This document shows, piece after piece, positions 15,023 through 24,277 of a stretch of 64,000 nt of DNA. Source of the stretch: Siphonodentalium dalli (Eukaryota; Mollusca; Scaphopoda; Gadilida; Siphonodentaliidae); the NCBI GenBank assembly GCA_032622095.1, contig CP136069.1, positions 7,764,036 through 7,828,035 of the forward strand, given 5' to 3'. The notes beneath the pieces are model-generated. The model saw only the letters and a list, made by a program, of their open reading frames with translations, searched no databases and had not been told where the DNA came from. Every line of letters starts with the position of its first letter. Position 1 is the first letter of the stretch. Made by a program: the position numbers and the translations under genes.

Positions 15023-18000
15023 TTGAGAGAGATAGGGTGTGTGTGTGTGGGAGGGTGTGTGAGGGTGTGTGTGTGGGGGGGGGGGGGGTGTGAGGGAGGG
15101 TGTGTGTGTGTGTGTTATAGACTCGAAAACTGCTAGACCGATCCGACTCGAATTTGGTATGTAGGCCTACTTTGATCCCGGGAACAATATGGGCGAGTCA
15201 AATTTCACGTGCGACCGTGTTCTTGACCTTGACCTCGCTCATATACGCTCACATAAATTATAGGCATGTTTCTGGACCTCGACCGATCCGACTCAAATCT
15301 CGTACCGGTATGTAGTCTCAAATGTCGTATGTATACATCCCGGGAACAATATGGGCGTGTCCAATTCCACGTGCGATCGTGTCCTTGACCTTGATCTCGC
15401 TCATATAGGCATGTTTCTGAACCGATCGAACAAAAGTTCGGGCACGTTGGCTAGTATTATATATATGTGAGAGAAAGGAACACCGAGCTGTTGAACAAAT
15501 GTCTTTTTGTTTTGCAGATTTGGCAACGAGTGGAGTTCGTGTGAATACGGTGAGGTGAGCCTTAGAGAATATGTCGCTTTAAGGGGGGGGGGGGGCATAA
15601 TTAATGGACTCTGATATTTTATCACTGAACCATAAGTGAATGTATGTTTGCTTCCTGTGATCGCCAGTATATTAAAGGTACACAATCCGATTCGATGGTC
15701 CCCATATCATCAGATTCCAACAACAACAACAACAGTTCTTGAAATGCCGCTTAATTCAGCTATCAGAATCGATTAATTGCCAAAACATAATGCTAACCAC
15801 TGTCAACTACAAAAAATCGCCCAAAATGTGTTTTATATATATCAACATTTTGTTCAACGCAATTTGGTTTCGAGAGTATGTCGGTCGGCATTCGTTTTCT
15901 AGGCCGCCAAATATTCGAGGTGGTGAAAAATACAGATTTCAAAACTCGAAATTTGATAACTCTGAACTTTTGATGGTTGGGTTCCTCGTCTCAAATCTAA
16001 TATTTTGTACTCCCGAAGCCAAAGAAATAGTAATTTAAGGCGTTAATCGGATTATGTATCTTTAACAACAATACTTTAGGTGTCATGTCCGAAACAAAGA
16101 TTGAATATATCTTTAGGTTACATATTGCTACCAAATTTTCACACTCGTTTCCGAGTTTTAAATGCTATATACTTATAAATGAATACTATAATTCATCACC
16201 ATTTGGAACGTCTGTGTCTCAGAAAGTACCCACCGAGAAATAGAAAACAGTTGAAATCATAGACATATTTCCCCCGTTATGGCTCCCAGAATGCAGCAGA
16301 ATTCAAACTAACAAATTATTTTCATCAATGTAAGAACACGCGTCGTTATTTCAACAAAACCCAATTAACATGTTCACAGTTTATTACACCGAAAAGTTGA
16401 TAATACAATGTTTTGGAGCTTCCTCTTTAAAATGGTATATTATATGTGACCCGCCATATCAAATCCAGTCGTAAGTCGGGATTTTTTTTACCCTGTGCCA
16501 ATGCATTCTCTTATATAGAATATAGACCATAGGTCGCCTCGCATATATAAGAGAATGCATTGGCCTAACAATTTTTTACAATTTTAATAATTTTTTCTTG
16601 TATTCTTTAACAATTTTATAATTTCACCCATACAGAGCCCCAGACAAACATGAGCAGACGACACTCTTCTATATGCTTCTATATATGTTGTTAGGCCAAT
16701 GCATTCTCTTATATATGCGAATAGGTCGCCTCGCATATATAAGAGAATGCATTGGCACAGGGTAAACAAAATCCCGACTTACGACTGGATTTGATATGGC
16801 GGGTCACATATGGTATATAAAATGCTCTGGGGGTTCAAAAATTAAGTGGGGGTTTAATGGTTCGCGAATAGATCAAGTCTGCAAATAGCGTGTCTGTCAT
16901 TTGCAGAATGAGGTCCCCAGAGGGTGAATTTAGTGATGCTATCCCGCATAGCGGGCTAGCATCACCAAATTCACCATCTGGAGACCTCATTCTGCTTAGG
17001 CCTCATCTTCTGGGAAGTATCTATAGTAACAAATTAACATTGTTTTTAGTTACGTTTTCCCTTCTGGGAAGTTTCTATATCCCCCCAATTTGCAGAAGAT
17101 AAAATTCATAATCGAGGTGCCCAATGGGTGAACATCACCAATTTCAACTGGGGAACTTCAATCTGATCGTAGGTCTACCTTAGAGGGCCTAAGCAGAATG
17201 AGGTTCCCAGAGGGTGCGTTTGGTGATGCTAGCCCGCTATGCGGGATAGCATCACTAAATTCACCCTCTGTGGACCTCATTCTGCAAATGACACGTCACA
17301 GATCCACAGTTCAGACCTCTTTCATTGGCTTTAAATTTGTCATCAGGCCTCAAATTATGATGCTGGACATTTTGCAGAATGAGGTTCCCAGAAGGTGAAT
17401 TTAGTGATGATACCCCGCACAGCAGGCTAGCGTAACACAATTCACCCTCTGGGGACCTCATTCTGCAAATGACACGTCACAGACCCACAGTTCAGACCTC
17501 TTTCATTGGCTTTAAATTTGTCATCAGGCCTCAAATTATGATGCTGGACATTTTGCAGAATGAGGTTCCCAGAAGGTGAATTTAGTTGATGATACCCCGC
17601 ACAGCAGGCTAGCGTAACAAAATTCACCCTCTGGGGACCTCATTCTGCAAATGACACGTCACAGACCCACAGTTCAGACCTCTTTCATTGGCTTTAAATT
17701 TGTCATCAGGCCTCAAATTATGATGCTGGACATTTTGCAGAATGAGGTTCCCAGAAGGTGAATTTAGTGATGATACCCCGCACAGCAGGCTAGCGTAAAA
17801 AAATTCACCCTCTGGGGACCTCATTCTGCAAATGACACGTCACAGACCCACAGTTCAGACCTCTTTCATTGGCTTTAAATTTGTCATCAGGCCTCAAATT
17901 ATGATGCTGGACATTTGCAGAATGAGGTTCCCAGAAGGTGAATTTAGTGACGATATCTCGCACAGCAGGCTATCGTAACAAATTCACCCTCTGGAGACCT

Positions 18001-21000
18001 CATTTTGCATGGCAGGTTTAAGTTCCCAGATGGTGAAGATGGTGATGTGCACCTAATGGGTACCTAGATTATGCATTGTGTCGTCTGAAATTTGTTGGTA
18101 TAGAGAAACTAAACTAAAAAACAAACTTTCTAAAGAAAAAAAAACTTGTTAATTTGATAATAAAGATACTTTCATGCAGAGAAGACGATTCCTAAGCAGA
18201 ATGAGGTCTCCAGAGGGTGAATTTAGTGATGATAACCTGCTATGCGGGATAGCGTCACTAAATTCAACCTCTTGGGACCTCATTCAGCAAATGACAACAC
18301 ACTAAACTCAGGCTTGCTTAGAATATGAGACTTTCTCTCCAAACTTAGGAATAAAGAAGAGAAGAATAGTTCCAGAAACCAGATTATTTTTTTGTCATTT
18401 TTTATAAAAAAAAATTGTCATTTTTTATAATTTTTTTGTCATTTCTTATAATTTTTTTGGTCATTTTTATACTTTTTACATTAATTATAAAAAAACTAAT
18501 ATATAATTTGTTAGGCCAATACATTCTCTTATATATGCGAGGCGACTCATGGTCGACTTGCAATATATAAAAGAATGCATTGGCACATGGTTTACCACCA
18601 TTATGTGATGGGGTGCCACAGTGTCCTGGGCCCGCAAACAAAGTACCCTTCCTTGCTCACCATATGTTGAGGCGTGTTTAATTGTCATGCATATTTGGTC
18701 ACATACCATTATACCCAACAGTTGTCTATTAAATCATGTATGCATGCGATGGTTTGGTTTTATATTTCCAGCCCTGGTGTTGTTAAAACTGACTTTCATC
18801 ACAACGCTGGGATGACAGATGACAAGTACAAGGCAGTGAGTAGTATACAAGGCAGTGAGTAGTATACAAGGCAGTGAGTAGTATACAATGCAGTGAGTAG
18901 TATACAAGGCAGTGAGTAGTATACAAGGCAGTGAGTAGTATCATTTTGATTTCGACTCTGGCAGCGAGTGGAGCGAACAAGTCAGATTTTATTTGGCTTA
19001 ATTAGTTCCTCGTTGTCAGAGCGTCAACACGAGTGAGTTGTGCGGTCGCGACTTCGGTTGTATCTGCCCTCGTGCTGACGCCAGACTGAGATGGTTTTGG
19101 ATTAGGCTCAGGACGGATTATGGAGCTAATCCCTGACGCCGCGTTGGCTGCTATACAGAGAAGCCGGTTAGTGGACGCTGTAAGTTGGTCTCTCCAAGCT
19201 AACAGGGGCTCTCTGGTTCTCTGTGTAGAATTCCGGACAGAAGTGGTTCAGCCGTCTAGAGTCATAGCCGGCGGGTCGAAGTTGTCTGAGAGACGCCCAG
19301 ACGACTCGACCTGCATGGAGACTGACGACATAGTACCAGCTAGCAGGGACTCCGTGGATCTGCCGGAGGTCCCTGCTGTCGTCGTCGAGGCTAGCGGAGA
19401 CAGGGACGTGGATACCACCCCAGATGTTCCTGCCGCCAGCTTCGACGTAGAACTGGACAGTTTTCCACCTCGGACACCGGAATTCCATCTAATCCCGGTG
19501 TCCCCCAGCTCTACCACCACTAGCAACAACACCAGCGCCAACACCAGCAGGCAATCCACCTACTCCGTCAGGTCGCATGCTGAACAAGAGGAGATGGAGG
19601 CCATGTCCCTTAAGTGTAAGGATGTCGCCGAACAGGATAAAATGGGAGCAGCACTTAGGGCCTGGTTCGATAGCGGGACCGCCGCAGCGGTTGCTCGAAA
19701 TCAAGCGCTCTGGCACGATTCTGACTCAGACACAACAACAACCACAACAGCAGCTACATCTAATCGAAGAAAAAAGAAAGCAAAGAAATCCAAAAAAAAA
19801 AAAATAGATCATTTTCATTTTCACCTCACCAATCTCATGTTAATGTAAAACCATAACATGTATTCTATTAAATTTCAAGTGGGTTGTAGGAAAGGGGTGC
19901 CGCCCCTTTCAAATCTTCCCGGGTTAAATCCCAAACCCCTCAGTATATTTTGATTTCGATAATATACGTTTTATGTTGCATGGATTTTCTAAACCATCGA
20001 TCTATATTTAATATATCATATTCGTCGATGTCTAAACTAACCAGACTGGACGTCGCCTCGGTGCTAAAATGTTTCACATCCATTTCGGTGGGAAAATGAG
20101 ATAACCCTATACCGTTCGAATCCGCGCGGTATTTTCTGCCTGAAAAAAAAGAAGATATTGAGTATATATACCAGATATGAATGAGAGGATATGAAAATAT
20201 GTTCCATATCCAGTATTAGTTTTTATGTCAGTGCTGTATTGTTCTATCTCTACGGTGGGCCAATGAATTGATTTATTTTGTACCACGTGATCGCATACAT
20301 ATCAGGCTATAATGTTCTATCTCGAACCGACAATGGTAAGCAATGGGAACCAAGAAACCATAATCAGAAATGGTAATGCCACCAAGATCATATTATTACA
20401 CATAAATATAAATTATAACTACACCTTTTACCGCATTCGGTGTAGCACTACAGCTTTTAATCTGACCCAATTTTTTTTTTATATCTATTTATAAAACGCC
20501 CATAGGACCACAGATTTCTATAATTTGTAGAACAGTATACATGGTGGCGTTAATGAAATGATTGACAGGGCATTGGCCCATTCGCAGCAGATCAGTGAAG
20601 GCCACATTATTTTCCCCAAGAACGATAATCCGAGAAGTTGCGATTGATTATGCCCCTATGCACACGCGTAAGACTAAAACCATACTTATTTGACAACCAT
20701 ACTTATACAAGAAAACCATAGTCAGAAATGGTAACGGCCCCCCCCCCCAAGGTCATATTATTAACCATAAATATAAATTATAATATAAAATATATTGGTT
20801 ACATGAATGCACCACCTCAGAATTCCGTTAAACAAATAATCCTTCAAATTATAAAAAAAAACTACGGCTTATTACTTCAGGTTTTTCATTCACCAAACCA
20901 GAAAGCTTCTAAATGCGGATAAAAAATTATGTTCCCGCCATAAAATCTTTAAGTGTGCATGGCCCAGCCATTGTTCATACCTAAACATCGAACGCAATTA

Positions 21001-22127
21001 ACGCGGTCATACTAGTTACCAGCTGCAACTATAAGACATCCAGCGAATACACACCCCACGAAAACCCGAAATGTGTTGTCCTGAGAGATATCCCATCGCT
21101 ATAGCTCAATTTGACACGGCCAGATTAGCCTTTCTACAATATCCTAAAACAATAAAGCTTCTCAAATCATCGGCATAGTCAATAGAACTTTCACGAACTT
21201 GGACATTCCAACTACAGCTTTTATCGGACTCGGGGTCGCGGTACAACTTTAACGCGTCCCAAAATAACCGGAAAAAAACAATTATCTATCTATAAAATAC
21301 CCATAGGACCACAGATTTCTAAGATTTGTAGAACAGTATACACCGGTGGCGTTAATAAAGGCGCCAATATGCCTGGCTGGAAATAGTGCTTTCGTAAGAT
21401 TCTAGCTGAATTCTGCTTACTAGTAGGCCTTAACTGCTATGGGAGACCTATGGTCAGATTGGTGTTCCCTATTTGAAGTTAGAGATGTTCACCCATTGGT
21501 CACCTCGATTATGCATTTTATCTTCTGCGATAAAGAAACTTGTAGGGAAAAAAGTAACTATAACAATCTTAATTTGAGACTATAGATACTTCCTAGCTGT
21601 GCAGGATAGCATTACTAAATTCACCCTCTGGGGGACCTCATTCTGCAAATGACAGACACACTATTTGCAGGATTGGATTCCAGAGTAATCAATGTTCTAA
21701 TAAGCGATGTCACTGGGTTGCGGCCGTATTGGATTCATCCAGCTCCGGTCCGTGGTTTAAAATATTCTTCCAGTCCCGGTTTCGTGCCACTGGTCCAAGT
21801 TTTGGAGTAGCATTTCCATATATGGACCTTCTGAATTATTCATGACTTCCATATATGGAATGCTGCTCCAAAGCTTTTACCTGTAGAACTAGTATAGAAT
21901 CACTCAACCGGACCTGTTGTGTCCAATATGACCGCGAGTTAGTGACAGGGCGTATTATATTGTTTCAGTATCTAGAGAAACAGGAGAAACTACAGCCTCT
22001 CTCTGGTGCAGGGACTGCCGATGACGTCGCCAAGGCAATCAAGTACCTCGTGTCCGATGAATCGGCCATGGTTACCGGGATAGATATTGTTGTGGATGGT
22101 GGACGATTGCTCGTACAAGACTGTTGA
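3344..22127 (+). CDS. Short-chain dehydrogenase/reductase gene (split, 5' exon(s) not seen)
   Basis: Seven exons joined by GT-AG introns (3344-3436, 4173-4311, 4969-5009, 7380-7449, 15518-15554, 18772-18835, 21969-22127) give a continuous 200-codon frame ending in TGA. In order the protein shows the NNAG motif after DVL, the catalytic-region Asn (GINLKAPF), VNISS with the catalytic Ser, YSLSK (the YxxxK catalytic pair), VN-x-x-PG, and the C-terminal MVTGIDIVVDGG strand. Classical SDR enzymes of this FabG-like type are about 250-260 residues and oxidise or reduce alcohol/carbonyl substrates with NAD(P)(H). About 55 residues holding the TGxxxGIG cofactor loop are missing, so one or more exons lie upstream or were not recognised. 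The substrate cannot be inferred. All splice phases agree (0, 1, 0, 1, 2, 0), which is strong evidence for a real gene. The introns are up to 8 kb long and consist mostly of transposable elements. Confidence 0.88.
4173..4311 (+). CDS. SDR exon b (NNAG motif)
   Basis: The exon begins INNAGSG, the SDR motif that stabilises the central beta sheet. It continues through NTSMEIFDQCIGINLKAPF, with the conserved Asn of the catalytic tetrad, to HLKRSK. The acceptor is TTTTCCAG, the donor GTATAT, and it ends in phase 1. Confidence 0.88.
4969..5009 (+). CDS. SDR exon c (catalytic Ser)
   Basis: A 41-bp micro-exon encodes the rest of GCIVNISSTAGKQA. The ISS pair carries the catalytic serine region. The acceptor is TATTTCAG and the donor is a consensus GTAAGT. 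Confidence 0.85.
5346..5484. repeat. Perfect-class hairpin (about 139 bp)
   Basis: The segment folds back on itself around the centre GAGTCGC-GAA-GCGACTC near 5413. The arms carry GTAACATGGTGTGACATT and its complement. A few mismatches remain in the arms. It lies in an SDR intron and is probably a foldback MITE. Confidence 0.8.
5652..6215. mobile_element. hAT-like MITE with G-run ends
   Basis: The 564-bp unit starts CAGGGGG, ends CCCCCT and has imperfect inverted ends (CACGTATG near the left, CATACGTG near the right). It is flanked by GTTCAAAG on both sides (5644-5651 and 6216-6223), an 8-bp target duplication typical of hAT elements. The low-complexity G/C runs make the exact terminus uncertain by one base. 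There is no coding capacity. Confidence 0.7.
6457..6781. mobile_element. MITE with 9-bp target duplication
   Basis: The terminal inverted repeats start GCTGAAGGGGTCACTCTCAC and also include the inner repeats of GTGCTGAAGGGTACACAG. The unit is flanked by GTTAGTATA on both sides (6448-6456 and 6782-6790). Nine-base duplications are characteristic of Mutator-like elements. The family call rests only on that length. Confidence 0.75.
6791..7379. other. Intron sequence, nothing recognised
   Basis: AT-rich intron DNA between a MITE and SDR exon d, with no motif or repeat I could define. Confidence 0.4.
7380..7449 (+). CDS. SDR exon d (YxxxK)
   Basis: The exon reads FSGAVVYSLSKAALDHLTR and carries the catalytic Tyr and Lys. 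The acceptor is TTCATTACAG, the donor GGTAAGTC, and it ends in phase 1. Confidence 0.88.
7852..13918. mobile_element. 6.1-kb foldback element with minisatellite core
   Basis: The left arm (7852 to about 9720) and right arm (about 12060-13918) are long diverged inverted copies. For example, the reading that begins GGGAGCCCGCATATG at the left is mirrored as CATATGCGGGCTCCC at the right end. The same frame MKNHVLGFSMGPPFLSENPR appears on opposite strands at 7976-8167 and 13603-13794. The core (about 9720-12060) is tandemly repeated DNA that itself inverts near 11440. I see no transposase. The structure resembles Foldback-type elements. No target duplication could be assigned. Confidence 0.75.
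9725..12060. repeat. Inverted minisatellite array (about 44-bp units)
   Basis: Diverged units built on GTATACATGGAGTGACT, TATGGTCATGGGT and similar words run in one orientation to about 11400 and in the opposite orientation from about 11480. The turn is a hairpin with TGGCTATCGCTTTCC at 11401 and its complement at 11463-11478. The open frames here on both strands are products of the repeat. Confidence 0.8.
13919..14212. other. Intron sequence, nothing recognised
   Basis: Unique-looking intron DNA between the foldback element and the next hairpin. No motif was identified. Confidence 0.35.
14213..14399. repeat. Hairpin MITE (about 187 bp)
   Basis: The two halves are nearly perfect inverted copies around about 14306. 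GGATTAACTGTCATGTGGAC and its complement flank TAACCGTGAGGTAAG and its complement. The 116-codon frame beginning at 14291 reads through one arm and is not a gene. Confidence 0.8.
14960..15454 (+). mobile_element. Helitron-like 3' end with (TCTG)n/(GT)n tract
   Basis: A TCTG-rich tract and a GT/GGGTGT microsatellite (about 14960-15117) precede an about 300-bp body containing CCGATCCGACTCGAAT, partly repeated at about 15290. The end is a short hairpin (CGAAC-AAAA-GTTCG, 15428-15441) followed ten bases later by CTAG (15451-15454) and then T. A hairpin just before CTRR with a 3' T is the Helitron terminal signature. The 5' end could not be fixed, and no Rep/helicase is present. Confidence 0.55.
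15518..15554 (+). CDS. SDR exon e (GVRVNTV)
   Basis: A 37-bp exon encodes DLATSGVRVNTV, the strand before the PG motif. The acceptor is TTTTGCAG and the donor GTGAGC. It ends in phase 2, which matches the next exon. Confidence 0.82.
15676..16061. mobile_element. piggyBac-like MITE copy 1 (TTAA-flanked)
   Basis: The 386-bp element has ends AGGTACACAATCCGATT and AATCGGATTATGTATCT (inverted) and TTAA on both sides (15672-15675, 16062-16065). It shares internal sequence with the copies at 23209 and 23747. A TTAA target duplication is the hallmark of piggyBac-superfamily transposition. Confidence 0.8.
16442..16811. mobile_element. MITE with paired internal hairpins
   Basis: The outer inverted ends read ATATGTGACCCGCCATATC and its complement. 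Just inside on each side lies an about 75-bp hairpin built on CCAATGCATTCTCTTATATA and its complement. The inner hairpin unit also occurs at about 18510, 24968, 42234-42355 and 63377-63590, so it is a dispersed family. No transposase. Confidence 0.75.
16903..18010. repeat. Array of 93-bp hairpins, partly as about 181-bp tandem units
   Basis: Palindromes of about 93 bp start GCAGAATGAGGT and end ACCTCATTCTGC. They occur at about 16903, 17192, 17373, 17553, 17735 and 17917. From about 17281 they form a tandem array with a period of about 181 bp, each unit being a hairpin plus a spacer with CACAGTTCAGACCTCTTTC. The copies are very similar, so amplification was recent. Confidence 0.85.
18197..18293. 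repeat. Isolated copy of the 93-bp hairpin
   Basis: The same palindrome as in the array to the left (GCAGAATGAGGTCTCCAGAG and its complement), separated from it by unique DNA. Partial copies lie near 21612-21650 and 42583-42640, so this is a mobile MITE family as well as a local satellite. Confidence 0.75.
18510..18595. repeat. Single hairpin of the CCAATGCATTCTC family
   Basis: One about 80-bp hairpin (CCAATACATTCTCTTATATA and its complement), preceded by short ATTTTTTATAATTTTTTTG-type repeats. It is probably one half of a MITE like that at 16442. Confidence 0.65.
18772..18835 (+). CDS. SDR exon f (PG motif)
   Basis: The exon encodes (S)PGVVKTDFHHNAGMTDDKYKA, the region after beta-6 that helps shape the substrate site. 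Its last six coding bases and its GTGAGT donor form the first unit of a six-copy 19-bp tandem repeat (18831-18940). The annotated donor is the first of several identical ones. Confidence 0.83.
18831..18940 (+). repeat. Six 19-bp tandem repeats containing splice donors
   Basis: The unit CAAGGCAGTGAGTAGTATA is repeated about six times with one base change. The first unit spans the end of SDR exon f and its GTGAGT donor. Every later unit repeats an identical donor. Confidence 0.9.
18953..19807 (+). mobile_element. Poly(A)-tailed retroinsertion
   Basis: The segment is clearly more GC-rich than its surroundings and ends in a run of 13 A with a short A-rich lead. It is bounded by ATCATTTTGATTT (18940-18952) and ATCATTTTCATTT (19808-19820), a 13-bp target duplication with one mismatch. 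This is what target-primed reverse transcription leaves. It carries the open frame starting at 19120. It could be a short LINE/SINE-like element or a retrocopy of a cellular mRNA. Confidence 0.7.
19120..19848 (+). CDS. ORF in the retroinsertion, unrecognised product
   Basis: A 242-codon frame starts at ATG 19120 inside the poly(A)-tailed insertion. The product has an acidic, Ser/Thr-rich middle, then a short region QEEMEAMSLKCKDVAEQDKM followed by RAWFDSG, and ends in a Lys-rich stretch partly created by the A-tract. The last codons after about 19803 come from the target site, so the original stop may have been lost. The composition fits an ORF1- or gag-like protein or a retrocopied gene, but I do not recognise a family. 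Confidence 0.35.
   Translation: MELIPDAALAAIQRSRLVDAVSWSLQANRGSLVLCVEFRTEVVQPSRVIAGGSKLSERRPDDSTCMETDDIVPASRDSVDLPEVPAVVVEASGDRDVDTTPDVPAASFDVELDSFPPRTPEFHLIPVSPSSTTTSNNTSANTSRQSTYSVRSHAEQEEMEAMSLKCKDVAEQDKMGAALRAWFDSGTAAAVARNQALWHDSDSDTTTTTTAATSNRRKKKAKKSKKKKIDHFHFHLTNLMLM
19849..20339. other. Intron sequence, nothing recognised
   Basis: AT-rich intron DNA after the retroinsertion. No repeat boundary or motif was identified. Confidence 0.35.
20340..21360 (+). repeat. Two diverged direct copies of an unknown repeat
   Basis: The block around 20356-20430 (CAGAAATGGTAATGCC...ATAAATATAAATTATAA) recurs at about 20720-20790. The block 20481-20555 (CCATAGGACCACAGATTTCT...GTGGCGTTAAT) recurs at about 21284-21358. 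The order is the same in both, so a diverged element of variable length is duplicated in tandem. No ends or coding capacity were identified. Confidence 0.6.
21799..21873. repeat. Short hairpin in the last SDR intron
   Basis: TTTGGAGTAGCATTTCCATA and its complement, with a small loop. It lies about 100 bp before the acceptor of the terminal exon. Confidence 0.6.
21969..22127 (+). CDS. SDR terminal exon g
   Basis: A 52-codon terminal exon follows a TTGTTTCAG acceptor. It encodes the AGTADDVAKAIKYLVSDES helix and the MVTGIDIVVDGG strand typical of SDR C termini, then RLLVQDC and a TGA stop. Confidence 0.88.
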   Translation, partial: YLEKQEKLQPLSGAGTADDVAKAIKYLVSDESAMVTGIDIVVDGGRLLVQDC

Positions 22128-22149
22128 TTGCGAATTCACATTTGGAAAA

Positions 22150-22155
22150 AATAAA
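22150..22155 (+). promoter_or_regulatory. Poly(A) signal of the SDR gene
   Basis: AATAAA lies 23 bases after the SDR stop codon, which is a normal position for a short 3' UTR. Confidence 0.6.
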
Positions 22156-22528
22156 TACCACTGCGAACAACCACGAATAATAAAGAAACTATAATTATAT
22201 AATAGCTCACATGATTCTTATTTTTCTTTTCTGCAGATAGATATAATTGATATTATTTCCCGAAATAAAAATTTGAACTTGCTGCTTGAATAAGAATTTT
22301 ATTTTTAATGTCAAAATGCCCAAAAGACATATTATGGTAGACATATAAGCCGGCGACAGATCAGACGAAGAGGCAGTCATACATATAATTAAGAAACAAA
22401 ACACTTAGTAAACAAAATATATATATTGTCAAATAACAATTAAATCAAACCGTGAATTAATTTTACTTCATTCATGAATGCAGTTAGCGTATATTGAGAT
22501 GCCAACTCGGGTTCGAACTATTTTCAAT

Positions 22529-22790
22529 GATCCCGAAAACAAGCCACGTGTGAAAAGGGACGCAATTGTATGGAGTTTGACTGTCAATCAAGACTTGCAG
22601 GAATATACCATTACAAAGAAGGGGACTATCGTTTTAAACCAGATGAATTGCACTTAAGTGCAAATGAATTACACTTAAGTACAAATCGAATCATTATTTG
22701 CATTTTCAATGATCCCGAAAACAAGCCACGTGGCAAAAGGGAAGCAATTATATGGAGTTTGACTGTCAATCAAGACTTGCAGGAATATTC
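22529..22790 (+). repeat. Direct repeat pair (about 85 bp)
   Basis: CAATGATCCCGAAAACAAGC and the about 65 bp after it occur at about 22527 and again at about 22708, separated by a block with CACTTAAGT words. The open frame across both copies is incidental. Confidence 0.7.
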
Positions 22791-23208
22791 CATTTCATTT
22801 GCACTTAAGTCTAAATAAATCAAAAATGTGAAGACGACTTGCCATACTTATTGGCCACATTTCTACTTATTGGCCGACTTTGTTTTCTTCTTGACTGTTT
22901 TTTCCACTTATTGGCCAACTTTTTGTTACTTATGATGGAGGCAGATTTCTGCCGAATAACCTAGCTAATTAATAATAATATGAGTTACAACAGTAAAGTT
23001 TGAAGACAAAATTATTTAACTCTGTGTGCGTTATATAATTTGTCTTCAAACATTTCAGTGATAACTAATTAACTATTTCTGTATTATATATATACTCATT
23101 GACGAGTAGTTCCCTTATTTATCATTTCTGTACTGTATACTGATTGACGAGTAGTTCCCTTAGAAAATGATTATATAATAAATCAAAAACCACCATCGTT
23201 TGTTTTAA

Positions 23209-23650
23209 AGGTACGCAATCTGATTTGATGGTCCCCATATTATCAGATCCAAACAACAACCAGATTTTTTTTAAATGCCACTCCAGTTATCAGAGTCGAT
23301 TAATTGCCCAAAATTAATGCTAACCACAGTCAATTTAGTATAAAATTGCCCAAAACCTGTTATTTATCAACATTTTGTTCAACGAAATTTTGTCGGTTTG
23401 TCAAATATCTGACACAAACAAGCCACTTGATTTTAGAGTAATCCATCTTCATCCGCAATTTGGTCCGAGACCGTCTTCTCGTCTACATTTTACAGGGCCA
23501 CTGAAATGATCGATGGTGAAAAATAATAGATTTCAAAAATCTAATAACTCCGAACGTTTATGGGTGGGTTCCTCGACTCGAATCAAATATTTTTGGCCCC
23601 CGAAACTAAGGAAATATCAATTTGCGATCATTAATTCGGAGTCTGCATCT
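23209..23650. mobile_element. piggyBac-like MITE copy 2 (TTAA-flanked)
   Basis: Starts AGGTACGCAATCTGATTT and ends with a related inverted end (GTCTGCATCT). TTAA lies at 23205-23208 and 23651-23654. The body is related to the copy at 15676. Confidence 0.75.
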
Positions 23651-23746
23651 TTAACTAATTATCTAAACATTTCCCACAATGCATGTGAATTCTTCTACAC
23701 TTGTATTATAATTTCGTCTGCTCAAATATACTTAGCATCTCTTTAA

Positions 23747-24226
23747 AGGTACTCAACCCGATAAAACTCCTCTCAATTACTATTTCAATGGCTTCGGGGG
23801 TCAAAAATATTTGATTCGAGTCGAGGAAGTCACCCATCAAAGCTCAGATTTGTTAGAAATCGATTTTAGAAATCTATTATTTTTCATTATCGGGAATTCT
23901 TCCTGGCCCAGAAGATAGTCAAAAATTCGTTATTATTACCCACTTGATTATAGAGTTATCCATCCTTGTCTGTTTGAATAGAATGTTGGCGTAATATCTC
24001 GAGCAGGTTACCAAATTGACGGCAGTTATAAGTACTCATCTCGAGAACATACGAATTTTCAAAAATCAATATCTAATAACTCTGAGCTTTGTTTGATGGG
24101 TTCCTCGACTCGAATCAAATATTTTTCACCCCCAAAGCCAAATAAATAGTAATATAGGACCCTCTGATCGGATTGTTGTTGTTGGAATCTGTTGAGATGG
24201 GGACCCTCTTTACGGGTTGAGTACCT
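23747..24226. mobile_element. piggyBac-like MITE copy 3 (TTAA-flanked)
   Basis: Starts AGGTACTCAACCCG and ends CGGGTTGAGTACCT, 14 bp of perfect inverted terminus. TTAA lies at 23743-23746 and 24227-24230. The body shares the TCCTCGACTCGAATCAAAT block with copy 2, here in both orientations. Confidence 0.82.
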
Positions 24227-24277
24227 TTAAATGAATATATATAATAGATCATTGCAATGCATACTTTTATAACTTAA

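Noticed and set aside
16903-18010. CRISPR-like spacing of repeats
   Set aside because: Repeats are 93-bp palindromes with constant spacers in a eukaryotic intron; the spacers are copies of each other, so this is a satellite.
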